From positions 1-12,291 of the forward strand of contig JAYWHJ010000070.1 of assembly GCA_043777795.1 (NCBI GenBank): a DNA stretch of 12,291 nt, given 5' to 3'. The position numbers were made by a program, and so were the translations under genes. Positions 1 through 6,099 of the stretch are shown here, in pieces. This DNA is from JAAFIP01 sp043777795. Its GTDB lineage: Bacteria > Pseudomonadota > Gammaproteobacteria > Burkholderiales > Burkholderiaceae_C. A model generated the notes under the pieces. It saw only the letters and a program-made list of their open reading frames with translations. It was not told the DNA's origin and did not search any database. Position 1 is the stretch's first letter; every line of letters begins with the position of its first letter.

Positions 1-2
1 AC

Positions 3-44
3 AACAGCCTGCGCTCTGTGCTGATCACTCTGGACGATGACTGA
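3..44 (+). CDS. possible C-terminal end of a gene entering from the left edge
   Basis: The plus-strand frame opening at base 3 reads NSLRSVLITLDDD and ends in TGA at 42-44. A short acidic tail after a hydrophobic strand is a plausible protein C-terminus, but 13 residues are too few to identify a family. The opposite strand is also open across this stretch (see 2-226), so at most one of the two readings is real. Confidence 0.22.
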   Translation, partial: NSLRSVLITLDDD

Positions 45-136
45 CAGAGCAAGTTTCTCACCCAACACGGATATTTTTTAAACAATCGACGCTGTTGACG
101 GCGATGCATGGTCGCATTGCAAGCTTCGCTCAAATG

Positions 137-183
137 GGCCTGCGTTTGGCCGCTGTTGCGGCCATCGCGCTTGCAGGCCAAAC
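137..183. repeat. strong hairpin with competing stems
   Basis: Outer arms GGCCTGC (137-143) and GCAGGCC (173-179) pair perfectly, and inside them TGGCCGC (147-153) pairs with GCGGCCA (158-164) around a TGTT loop. A second, mutually exclusive perfect stem is also possible: GTTTGGCC (144-151) with GGCCAAAC (176-183). No U-tract follows on either strand, so it is not a standard intrinsic terminator. Its role is unknown. Confidence 0.55.
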
Positions 184-347
184 AGCACTTCGCCCGTAAC
201 GCAGTCTTGGGGTAGCGCTGCGCCTTTTAACGTGGTGAGAGACACAGGCAGCGGCGTAGCCATTTGCCGCACGACGACGTCTTCTGGGTGCGACTTGCGC
301 CTAGAGTTGGACGCGTCGTTCGGATTGGTCTGGTCAAACATACCGGG

Positions 348-644
348 CTACAGCATTACTGGTTCAACACTGAACAACGATCCCAAGGCCGTAGCGGGTG
401 GTAATGCCGCAGTGTCAGTCGTTTTAAGCCTTGTCTGCAAGTTAGGCACATTAAACTCCGCGTCGGCGAGCTATCCCATCTTGGCGCAGGTTTTGTGTGC
501 TTCAAAACGGATAGGAAATTCAGTCGCATCAGACCAAGGGTGGCACCAGTTTGGGGCATCGAAAAGCCACTGATCTTTGCCGTTTGAACGGTTGCAGCCG
601 CCGCAATCAACAAGGTGGTGAAGCGGCTGCTCGCCAATGAGTTT
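348..644 (-). pseudogene. protein-like minus-strand frame with an internal amber stop
   Basis: Reading minus from 644, the frame begins right after a TAA (645-647). It runs 57 codons with a protein-like composition: CGGC, then NRSNGKDQWLFDAPNWCHPW, four Cys and three Trp in all. It meets TAG at 471-473, continues open for another 40 codons and meets TAG again at 348-350. The same phase then stays open from 347 to 78, and is also open upstream from 839 to 648. Only three stops across about 250 codons is fewer than expected for this base composition. There is no ATG, GTG or TTG start within the 57-codon part. I do not recognise the family. A decayed gene is the simplest reading; chance openness is the alternative. 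Confidence 0.3.
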
Positions 645-711
645 TTAGCGTAGCGTGCGCGCAGGCCTACCCCGCAGCGGGCCTGAATGGCTGCTCGGAT
701 CGCTGTGTCGA

Positions 712-828
712 TCACTCACCCATTGATGTGCTAACCGCCTCGTAGGCTGGAATGGGTTGTGCCGCCAGGTCCCAATTTGGCTCGCTTTCGAGGCTCTCGC
801 CCATCCGCGCATCACAGTCGCCCCGCAT
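712..828 (-). pseudogene. 38-codon minus-strand fragment, possible gene remnant
   Basis: An ATG at 826-828 opens a 38-aa frame ending in TGA (712-714). It contains GESLESEPNWDLAAQP and then IPAYEAVSTSMGE. The mix of acidic, aromatic and small residues looks like a genuine protein C-terminus and contrasts with the Arg/Ser-rich readings of the other phases here. Upstream it is open only to a TAG some 18 codons before that ATG. It is in a different phase from the 348-644 frame that follows it on the same strand, so a frameshift between the two pieces, or two separate remnants, is possible. No family is recognised. Confidence 0.3.
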
Positions 829-855
829 TGGCAGCCCACGCGCTGGTCGACGCTA

Positions 856-873
856 CATAAAAACTGTTTTATG
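856..873. promoter_or_regulatory. 18-bp AT-rich dyad, possible operator
   Basis: CATAAAA (856-862) and TTTTATG (867-873) form a perfect 7-bp inverted repeat around ACTG. It sits about 270 bp before the NADH dehydrogenase start, inside an AT-rich patch. It does not fit a LexA box, because there is no CTGT-N8-ACAG. A protein-binding site is possible; chance in AT-rich DNA is also possible. Confidence 0.25.
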
Positions 874-902
874 CAGATATGCGTGAGTCCCGCGCCTCAA
901 TT

Positions 903-940
903 TACTATTAATTTAGTAGCTTCTCCCGCAATATTTCATT
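903..940 (-). repeat. dispersed AT-rich repeat, copy A
   Basis: Read on the minus strand, this 38-bp segment matches 7133-7170 (plus strand) at 31 of 38 positions, sharing the uninterrupted 14-base block aaatattgcgggag. Both copies are intergenic. Similar short repeats with an AT-rich palindromic part and a GC core are familiar from Comamonadaceae genomes; that link comes from general knowledge and was not checked by a search. Confidence 0.65.
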
Positions 941-1059
941 ACGCCAGAGGTCTATTCGCCTATCAATTCTTGTGCCGACGGCGCATACGAGCGCTTTTGC
1001 GCCGCAGCATCATGCGTCCAGGTAATCACGGCTATCTCGTCTACTTCCAAAGCAGGGCC

Positions 1060-1094
1060 CACGCCCAGGTCAATGCGCTGGGTAATTGGGCGTG
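1060..1094. repeat. inverted repeat upstream of the NADH dehydrogenase gene
   Basis: CACGCCCA (1060-1067) and TGGGCGTG (1087-1094) are perfect 8-bp inverted arms with a 19-nt spacer, ending 51 bp before the ATG at 1146. It could be a hairpin in the 5' leader or a two-site operator. No T-tract follows. Confidence 0.35.
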
Positions 1095-1145
1095 TTATCC
1101 GCTGCGTACAAGCCGCGTGGCCTGTGATGTCCCCATAATAACGCC

Positions 1146-2522
1146 ATGGCCACCTCACACAACACACAGATCGTCATCATTGGTTGCGGCTTTGGGGGAT
1201 TAGAGGCTGCCAAAGCACTGCGCCACGCAAATGTGGATATCACCCTGATAGACCGCAGCAACCACCACCTGTTCCAGCCCCTGCTCTACCAGGTAGCCAC
1301 CGCCGGGCTGGCCGCACCGGCCATCGCCGCGCCGATTCGCAACCTGTTCCGCAAACAGCGCAACCTGACCACCTTGCTGGGCGATGTGACGGCGATAGAT
1401 GCCACTGCCCAAACCGTGCAGCTAGAAAGCTGTGACGCCAAACCGCTCACCGTTCCCTACGACCATTTGATCGTGGCCGCTGGGGCCACGCACAGCTACT
1501 TTGGCAACGATGCTTGGGAGCAGCATGCGCCGGGTCTGAAGACTTTGGCTGACGCGATGCTGCTGCGCCAACGCATACTGTTTGCATTTGAAGCGGCTGA
1601 GCGCCAAACTGACCCGCTGCTGCGCGACGCCCTGCTGACCTTTGTGGTGATCGGCGCAGGCCCCACAGGTGTAGAAATGGCGGGCACCATGGCCGAGATA
1701 GCCCACCACACCCTGCCGGGCGAGTTTCGCCGCATCAACCCAGCCGACGCCCGCGTGCTACTGGTTGAAGGAGGGCCGCGCGTGCTGCAGGCTATGCCAC
1801 CCGGCTTGAGCGCCAAGGCGTTGCAGCAGCTCACCAAACTGGGCGTGCAAGTGATGCTGAACTGCAAGGTGACTGGTATCGATGCGGATGGCATTACAGC
1901 AAGCACGGCCAACGACGCCAGCAGCGCAGAGAGCAACACTGCGGGTGGACCCACAGTTGCGAGCGCCCAGCGTATTCCCAGCAAAACCATCATCTGGGCA
2001 GCGGGCGTGGCCGCCTCCCCGCTGGGCAAGCAATTGGCCGCCAGCACCGGCTGCCCTACAGACCGCGCGGGACGCGTAATGGTAGAGAGCGATTTATCGG
2101 TGCCCGGCTTTGCCAATATCTCGGTGGTGGGCGATATGGCCGCCGCCCTGAGCCACCACAAAGGCCTGCAAACCGCCGTGCCCGGTGTGTCGCCCGCTGC
2201 CAAGCAAATGGGCCGCTGCGCTGCAGCCAACGTACTGCGCCGCATCCAAGGCAAGCCCACGCAAGCCTTTCGTTACATGGACTACGGCAACCTGGCCACG
2301 ATTGGCCGCAACGCAGCGGTGGTCGATCTGGCCTCGCCACTAGGCCACTTCAAGTTCAGCGGCTACTTTGCCTGGCTGTTCTGGCTGTTCGCCCACATCT
2401 ACTTTTTGATCGGTTTTCGCAACCGCTTTGTGGTGCTGCTGGACTGGGCCAGTGCCTACATCAGCTTCGCGCGGCATGCACGGGTGGTGGTAGGGTCGGC
2501 GCGGCCAAAGGATACTGCGTAG
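1146..2522 (+). CDS. ndh: type II NADH:quinone oxidoreductase (NDH-2)
   Basis: This 458-aa protein should be a single-subunit, non-proton-pumping NADH dehydrogenase that passes electrons from NADH through FAD to the quinone pool at the inner face of the cytoplasmic membrane. Seen: an N-terminal FAD-binding GCGFGG (13-18), the NDH-2-typical HHLFQPLLYQVATAGL (40-55), a second Rossmann motif GAGPTG (170-175) for NADH, an IIWAAGV strand (282-288), the FAD-contacting VVGD (327-330), and AVPGVSPAAKQMG (344-356) in the usual quinone-side position. The C-terminus carries a hydrophobic, aromatic segment (about 405-432) expected to anchor it to the membrane. Length is near the family norm. A Ser/Ala/Thr-rich loop (about 251-277) looks like a small insertion. 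The ATG at 1146 places the FAD motif at the normal distance from the N-terminus; no Shine-Dalgarno is seen before it. It stands alone on the plus strand. Confidence 0.93.
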   Translation: MATSHNTQIVIIGCGFGGLEAAKALRHANVDITLIDRSNHHLFQPLLYQVATAGLAAPAIAAPIRNLFRKQRNLTTLLGDVTAIDATAQTVQLESCDAKPLTVPYDHLIVAAGATHSYFGNDAWEQHAPGLKTLADAMLLRQRILFAFEAAERQTDPLLRDALLTFVVIGAGPTGVEMAGTMAEIAHHTLPGEFRRINPADARVLLVEGGPRVLQAMPPGLSAKALQQLTKLGVQVMLNCKVTGIDADGITASTANDASSAESNTAGGPTVASAQRIPSKTIIWAAGVAASPLGKQLAASTGCPTDRAGRVMVESDLSVPGFANISVVGDMAAALSHHKGLQTAVPGVSPAAKQMGRCAAANVLRRIQGKPTQAFRYMDYGNLATIGRNAAVVDLASPLGHFKFSGYFAWLFWLFAHIYFLIGFRNRFVVLLDWASAYISFARHARVVVGSARPKDTA

Positions 2523-2747
2523 CCCCTCCATCCAGTCGTTTTGACAGGTATCGGTTCATTGCCAGTCGAACGCCATCTGACCCGATAAACACCCTGGAAG
2601 AACCCGTTTACACATTTTTTACGTTATTTTCCGCAAATTTTGGTTACTACCATCGTCTTGTTTTTGGGAGCACTTAGTTTCTCCACGGTGCGCTTGTAGG
2701 CCGCAGCAGGTACTCTAATCTGCCGTAAAAATTTAACACCCAATATT

Positions 2748-2754
2748 AAGAGGA
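2748..2754 (+). promoter_or_regulatory. ribosome binding site of the lipoprotein gene
   Basis: AAGAGGA lies 5 nt before the ATG at 2760. It is a good Shine-Dalgarno and supports this start, which also puts a signal peptide with lipobox directly at the N-terminus. Confidence 0.7.
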
Positions 2755-2759
2755 AAACC

Positions 2760-4439
2760 ATGAAATCACATGGACTATGGAATCGCTGGATCGGCAGTTT
2801 GGCGCTGGGCTGTGCTTGCGCGCTCTTGGTGGCCTGCGGAGGTGGAGGTGACGCACCCGCAGCCTCTCCCCCTGCAGTGACGCCTCCCCCAGCAGTGACA
2901 CCCCCCCCAGCAGTGACACCCCCCCCGGTAGTCACGCCTCCCGCAGTCACCCCGCCTGCAGTCTCCCCCCCAGCTGCTGCCATCCCAGTGGCCACCTTGC
3001 GCGGAAGTGTGAGCGATGCTGCCAGTGGAGCGGGTATCGCGGGCGTGCAAGTCAGTGCAGGTGGCCAAACCACCCTCACCGTAGCCAGCGGCGCATTCAC
3101 CTTGCCCGTCGGAACAGGCACCCTGATAGTGAGTTTTAACAAGGCAGGTTACGCTGAGCAAACCAAAGTCAATAGTGACTTAAATACTGCCGGCGACAGC
3201 AGCTTCGTCAACGCCACGATGTTGGCGTTTGCACAAAGCACTACGCTCGCTGGCACGGCGGCCCAAACGGTGACCGTGGCTGGTAGCACAGCGGCGGTAG
3301 CTCTGCCAGCAGATGGCCTGCGCCGCTCAGACGGCTCCGCAGCGCAGGGCGCTATCACCGTGAACCTCACCCCCATCAATCCGGCAGCCAACATCAATAC
3401 GATGCCCGGCAGCTTGGTGACGCTGGTCGGTGGAGTGGCAACACCTATTGAGTCTTTTGGTGCCTTGAACGTCACCATCTCTGATGCAGCCGGTGCCCGC
3501 CTGAATCTGCGCAGTGGGCAAACCGCTAGCATCCGCATTCCTGCGGTTTCGCGTGGCGCCGCCTTGCCTGCGACCATACCGCTGTTTCACTTCAACACCA
3601 CTACAGGCCAATGGGTACAGGAAGGAACTGCCACTTTAGTAGGCAGCGGCGCCACTGCCTACTACCAAGGTACGGTCACCCACTTCAGTACCTGGAACGC
3701 AGACCGCGTTTCGGAAACCGTGTTTATCAACAGCTGCGTGGTCAACGCCTCTGGCACTGCAGTAGTCGGAGCCCGTGTGTCGTCTGAAGGTATTGACTAC
3801 ATCGGTAACTCCAGCGCAATTTCGGATGCGGCTGGCAAGTTCCGCATTGCGGTCAAAACCAGCTCGCGTGTGGCCTTAACTGCCAGCGCCAACGGCCTGG
3901 TCGGTGCATCGGTAGCGGTCAACAGCAGCTCTGTTGACCAGACCGTGACAGTCTGTTTGACATTGACCCAAGCGGCTGTCACTATCAAGCTCAGCTGGGG
4001 AGCGCAGCCCTCTGATTTGGACTCGCATATTTGGGTGCCCAATACCAGTGGCACGGCGCAGCAAGTCTATTTCTCCAGTCGCGGCTCGCTCGGCAGCACG
4101 CCTTACGTAAACCTAGATGTCGACGACACCTCAGGTTTTGGCCCAGAGTACATTACTATCGGCCGCGTTGCCAGAAACTCTACCTATCGCTACTGGGTAC
4201 GAAACTACTCCGAAACGCGCAACCCCGGAGTGACAACTTCGCCGGCACGCGTTGAGCTCAATATTCGTGGTGCTTTGACCGTGTTTACGCCGCCAGCAGG
4301 TGAAACCTCAGCCACAAATGATTGGTACGCATTTGATTTGGTGACAGACGGTTCCTGCAACATCGCTGTCACGCCAGTCAATACTTGGGCCACTCCTGCT
4401 GCACCAACCTATGCGGGTGCACCGGTTTATTGCAACTAA
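2760..4439 (+). CDS. multidomain surface lipoprotein with C-terminal YfaP/DUF2135-like domain
   Basis: The first 26 residues form a lipoprotein signal peptide: a basic start, a hydrophobic core and the lipobox LVAC, with Cys26 as the lipidated residue. The following Gly, not Asp, fits outer-membrane sorting. Residues 31-75 are a Pro-rich spacer made of PPAVT-type repeats. Residues 78-135 resemble a carboxypeptidase-regulatory-like beta fold (RGSVSDAASGAGIAGVQVSA). About 160-315 is a further beta-rich part ending in YYQGTVTHFSTWNAD. Residues 322-402 look like a second carboxypeptidase-like domain. About 407-530 matches the YfaP/DUF2135 pattern: LSWGAQPSDLDSHIWVP, then LDVDDTSGFGPEYITI and YRYWVRNYS. 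Four Cys in the mature protein (326, 399, 533, 558) could form disulfides. The function is unknown; a cell-surface binding or structural role is inferred. It appears to be monocistronic, with its own terminator. Confidence 0.85.
   Translation: MKSHGLWNRWIGSLALGCACALLVACGGGGDAPAASPPAVTPPPAVTPPPAVTPPPVVTPPAVTPPAVSPPAAAIPVATLRGSVSDAASGAGIAGVQVSAGGQTTLTVASGAFTLPVGTGTLIVSFNKAGYAEQTKVNSDLNTAGDSSFVNATMLAFAQSTTLAGTAAQTVTVAGSTAAVALPADGLRRSDGSAAQGAITVNLTPINPAANINTMPGSLVTLVGGVATPIESFGALNVTISDAAGARLNLRSGQTASIRIPAVSRGAALPATIPLFHFNTTTGQWVQEGTATLVGSGATAYYQGTVTHFSTWNADRVSETVFINSCVVNASGTAVVGARVSSEGIDYIGNSSAISDAAGKFRIAVKTSSRVALTASANGLVGASVAVNSSSVDQTVTVCLTLTQAAVTIKLSWGAQPSDLDSHIWVPNTSGTAQQVYFSSRGSLGSTPYVNLDVDDTSGFGPEYITIGRVARNSTYRYWVRNYSETRNPGVTTSPARVELNIRGALTVFTPPAGETSATNDWYAFDLVTDGSCNIAVTPVNTWATPAAPTYAGAPVYCN
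2873..2926 (+). repeat. 18-bp tandem repeat with two C8 tracts
   Basis: The unit agcagtgacacccccccc occurs exactly twice (2891-2908 and 2909-2926), preceded by a copy with three differences (2873-2890). Each exact unit ends in a run of eight C (2901-2908 and 2919-2926). In frame the units encode the Pro-Ala-Val-Thr spacer behind the lipidated Cys. Changes of 18 bp keep the frame; a change of one C would shift it and truncate the protein before all folded domains. Confidence 0.85.
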
Positions 4440-4457
4440 ATAGCAATTTTCTAATGC

Positions 4458-4488
4458 AAAAGGGCTGCGCTTGCGCGGCCCTTTTTTT
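4458..4488. terminator. strong intrinsic terminator, probably bidirectional
   Basis: A hairpin at 4461-4482 pairs AGGGC with GCCCT and an inner GCGC stem around a short loop. It is followed by seven T (4482-4488), starting 21 bp after the lipoprotein stop. On the other strand the same hairpin is followed by TTTT, so it can also serve the convergent acetyltransferase gene that ends at 4514. Confidence 0.85.
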
Positions 4489-4513
4489 ATGTTCGTGCAC
4501 AATTCAAATGGTG

Positions 4514-5296
4514 CTAGCAACCATCGGCAGCACAGCCGCTGGCAGGCGGTACGCGCCAGTACACGTACTTCCAAGCAGTCTTGAATCCAGCCCGCTGGTA
4601 CAAAGACAAAGCAGAGGCATTGCCTTCTTCTACCTGCAAAAACACATTGCTCACACCTTGGCGCAAAGCCGCTTCAGCAATGCCCGCTAGCACGCGCGCG
4701 GCCATGCCTTTGCCTCGATGCGCTTGCGCGGTGCGCATGCCGTGGACGCTGGCCCATCCGAAGCTGAAAGCGCCTGCTCCAGCAGCGATGGTGTGGCCCG
4801 CTTCGCGTACGCTGGCAAACACTGTACCGCTGGCTTTGCTCAAAGTCTGCACCCTGTTAGCGCCGTCCAACGGGTCAAAGCCTTCGCCTGAAAACACCGA
4901 CGCCCAACCAGGGTCAGGCGCGCTGGCCAACTCAGCTGCTGCTTCTTGAGTCACACCGCGCATCGCATCCACGCGGCTGGTCTGCACCAAAGTGGGCTGC
5001 TCAGCACGGTAGCCTTTGTGCAACAAGGCACTGCGCATGGCGTCAAAGCTGGGGACATCAGGCAAACGAAAACTCGCCTGTGTACCGCGTGCGGCGTAGT
5101 GCTGTTCGATGGTGGCCACCATGACCGCATGCGCATTGTCAGCACTGTGCAGCAGAGGCACGGCGCTTTTGGCGCGGCCTACCGTGCCTGTGTCAAAGGG
5201 CAATAACCAACCGGATAGCTCCTGCACCGCTTGGGGCGAGACTGCTGCCAGAGTGGCACGTTCGATCAGATCTATAGGATGCTGCATATGGGTCAT
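4514..5296 (-). CDS. GNAT family N-acetyltransferase
   Basis: This 260-aa protein should transfer an acetyl group from acetyl-CoA to an amine; its substrate is unknown. The C-terminal half holds the acetyl-CoA-binding motif A: GMRTAQAHRGKGMAARVL (about 187-203), with the R/Q-x-x-G-x-G/A loop as HRGKGM. A later NASALSLYQRAGF (226-238) is the typical GNAT motif B and closing strand. The N-terminal half (GRAKSAVPL near 40, then IEQHYAARGTQASFRLPDVP and a GY near 95) resembles the degenerate first GNAT-like half of two-domain acetyltransferases. I chose the ATG at 5296 because the longer frame to 5353 adds an N-terminus without family character and runs into the intergenic region. A second ATG at 5287 is the alternative. 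The gene converges on the shared terminator at 4458-4488 and diverges from the gene at 5427. Confidence 0.85.
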   Translation of the reverse strand: MTHMQHPIDLIERATLAAVSPQAVQELSGWLLPFDTGTVGRAKSAVPLLHSADNAHAVMVATIEQHYAARGTQASFRLPDVPSFDAMRSALLHKGYRAEQPTLVQTSRVDAMRGVTQEAAAELASAPDPGWASVFSGEGFDPLDGANRVQTLSKASGTVFASVREAGHTIAAGAGAFSFGWASVHGMRTAQAHRGKGMAARVLAGIAEAALRQGVSNVFLQVEEGNASALSLYQRAGFKTAWKYVYWRVPPASGCAADGC

Positions 5297-5355
5297 TTTA
5301 GAACACCCTATTTTTGCCAGCCTTTTCGGCAATGAACCCTTCGCGCACCCCACTG

Positions 5356-5377
5356 GTCACAAAATCGTCATGGTGAC
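5356..5377. promoter_or_regulatory. divergent intergenic dyad, possible operator
   Basis: GTCAC (5356-5360) and GTGAC (5373-5377) form a perfect 5-bp dyad with a 12-nt spacer, 50 bp before the ATG at 5427 in the 130-bp divergent spacer. A second dyad, TTGCC (5314-5318) with GGCAA (5328-5332), lies closer to the acetyltransferase. Either could bind a regulator of the divergent pair. The arms are short, so chance is possible. Confidence 0.25.
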
Positions 5378-5426
5378 AGAACATAATTATCCGGGGGCAG
5401 CGGACAAGGTTTCCACAGGTATTTCC

Positions 5427-6065
5427 ATGCAAAGCAACGTACTGAAAAAAACCGAACTGGGCCAAGCCGAAGTTCTCAATAAGCAACTTGGGCTAGACAT
5501 TCGAGAGCGCAGGGTCTTGATCTTGGTGGATGGATCGCGCAATTTGATACAAGTAGAGGCACTCATCGGCGTACCCATTGAAGGCATCATCCAGCGCTTG
5601 GTTCACATAGGATTGTTGTCGCATACTGGCCACCACCGGAAACAGCGCGATGCTGTATCCACGGGTCTCGGGTCGACAGCATTTGAAGCTTCTATGTTGC
5701 GCAAACCACCGGCAGGCAGCATCGAGGCACTCGATCATGGTTTAGCCATCGACAGCGAAGTGCGCAAAACCAAATCGCGCGAGCCAGTTGCACAACCTAT
5801 GTTCGCGTCGCCCGAACAAGCACAGCACAGTACAGCATTGAGTCCCAACGGTTTTTTGGAAGGCAAGACGTATTTAGTGAGCCTGGTCGAGCGCATGACG
5901 GGTAAGTCTGAAGTACTGATGCGCCACAAAGTTCAGAATATTCGCAACGAACAACAACTCTTTGCCACAGGCGAAGAACTGATGCAGCTTATCAAAGTAA
6001 GAGCCACTGCACAAACTGTGGAAGAAATCGAAGACCGCTTCATCGAATGCATGAACCAGCATTGA
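5427..6065 (+). CDS. hypothetical protein, 212 aa, possible winged-helix N-terminus
   Basis: I do not recognise a named family. The ATG at 5427 is preceded by AGGT (5417-5420) six bases upstream. The frame is open further back, to 5109, but there it lies antisense to the acetyltransferase and loses protein character, so the longer start is rejected. Residues 24-66 (RERRVLILVDGSRNLIQVEA, then LIGVPIEGIIQRLVHIGLL) look like a small helix-turn-helix or winged-helix unit of the kind seen in short uncharacterised Burkholderiales proteins. Residues 67-140 are polar and probably disordered. Residues 145-210 appear helical and charged. No signal peptide or membrane segment is present, so a cytoplasmic location is likely. 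A regulatory role is conjecture from the N-terminal fold impression only. Confidence 0.7.
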   Translation: MQSNVLKKTELGQAEVLNKQLGLDIRERRVLILVDGSRNLIQVEALIGVPIEGIIQRLVHIGLLSHTGHHRKQRDAVSTGLGSTAFEASMLRKPPAGSIEALDHGLAIDSEVRKTKSREPVAQPMFASPEQAQHSTALSPNGFLEGKTYLVSLVERMTGKSEVLMRHKVQNIRNEQQLFATGEELMQLIKVRATAQTVEEIEDRFIECMNQH

Positions 6066-6076
6066 ACGCTGGCTTT
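6056..6076 (+). terminator. weak intrinsic terminator overlapping a stop codon
   Basis: CCAGC (6056-6060) and GCTGG (6068-6072) form a 5-bp stem with a 7-nt loop that contains the TGA of the preceding gene. A C and four T follow. The stem and T-run are short, so termination would be inefficient. The convergent permease gene ends only 34 bp further on. Confidence 0.4.
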
Positions 6077-6099
6077 TGCCCACTGCACAAAGGTGTATT

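Larger units (their letters stand above)
2..226 (-). pseudogene. open minus-strand frame running off the left edge, possible decayed gene
   Basis: After an in-frame TAA at 227-229 the minus strand stays open for 75 codons to the window edge. It contains an ATG at 107-109, followed by a very basic stretch (MHRRQQRRLFKKYPCWVRN). Residues upstream of that ATG include a Cys-rich segment (KCCLACKRDGRNSGQ). The frame overlaps the hairpin at 137-183, and a different minus phase is also open over 78-341, so the coding status is uncertain. No family is recognised. It may be the start of a gene continuing to the left, a remnant, or chance. Confidence 0.22.
1..1145. other. 1.1-kb region without a confident intact gene
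   Basis: No frame here gives an intact protein with a good start, ribosome site and recognisable family. The longest open frames (113, 119 and 148 aa) have unlikely compositions and overlap one another. On the minus strand, short stretches that do look protein-like occur in three different phases, which suggests one or more decayed genes; they are listed separately. The stretch also holds a strong hairpin (137-183), an 18-bp dyad (856-873), one copy of a dispersed AT-rich repeat (903-940) and an 8-bp inverted repeat (1060-1094). From about 850 to 940 it is visibly more AT-rich than its surroundings. The promoter of the downstream NADH dehydrogenase gene should lie in its right part, but I could not pick out a clear -35/-10 pair. 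Confidence 0.6.

Noticed and set aside
104..199. 31-codon plus-strand frame resembling a signal peptide
   Set aside because: The hydrophobic run is produced by the GC-rich hairpin at 137-183 and the frame stops at once after it; no secreted protein follows in any phase.
355..447. attC-like integron recombination site (GTTAGGC at 441-447)
   Set aside because: The core fits GTTRRRY and lies 24 bp after the TAG of a small minus-strand frame. However, the partner core on the far side (GTTGAAC on the minus strand) is poorly complementary, the inner boxes do not pair well, and no integrase is present.
864..876. LexA-like box near the AT-rich dyad
   Set aside because: CTGT is followed by GCAG at the wrong spacing; it does not fit CTGT-N8-ACAG.
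757..1203. 148-aa plus-strand open frame upstream of and overlapping the NDH-2 start
   Set aside because: It runs out of frame into a well-supported gene, contains the dispersed repeat, and has no coherent composition or ribosome site.
1496..2260. 254-aa minus-strand open frame inside the NDH-2 gene
   Set aside because: It is antisense to the flavin and NADH motifs of a clear NDH-2, so it is a codon-bias shadow.
2541..2546. Perfect TTGACA -35 hexamer after the NDH-2 gene
   Set aside because: No acceptable -10 sequence occurs 16 to 18 bases downstream, and the lipoprotein start is more than 200 bp away.
2624..3142. 172-aa minus-strand frame with Gly-Gly-Val-Thr-Ala repeats
   Set aside because: The repeats are just the antisense reading of the Pro-rich linker of the lipoprotein.
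5109..5426. N-terminal extension of the 212-aa protein back to 5109
   Set aside because: It lies antisense to the acetyltransferase start, lacks a ribosome site, and its composition is unlike the rest of the protein; the ATG at 5427 has AGGT at good spacing.
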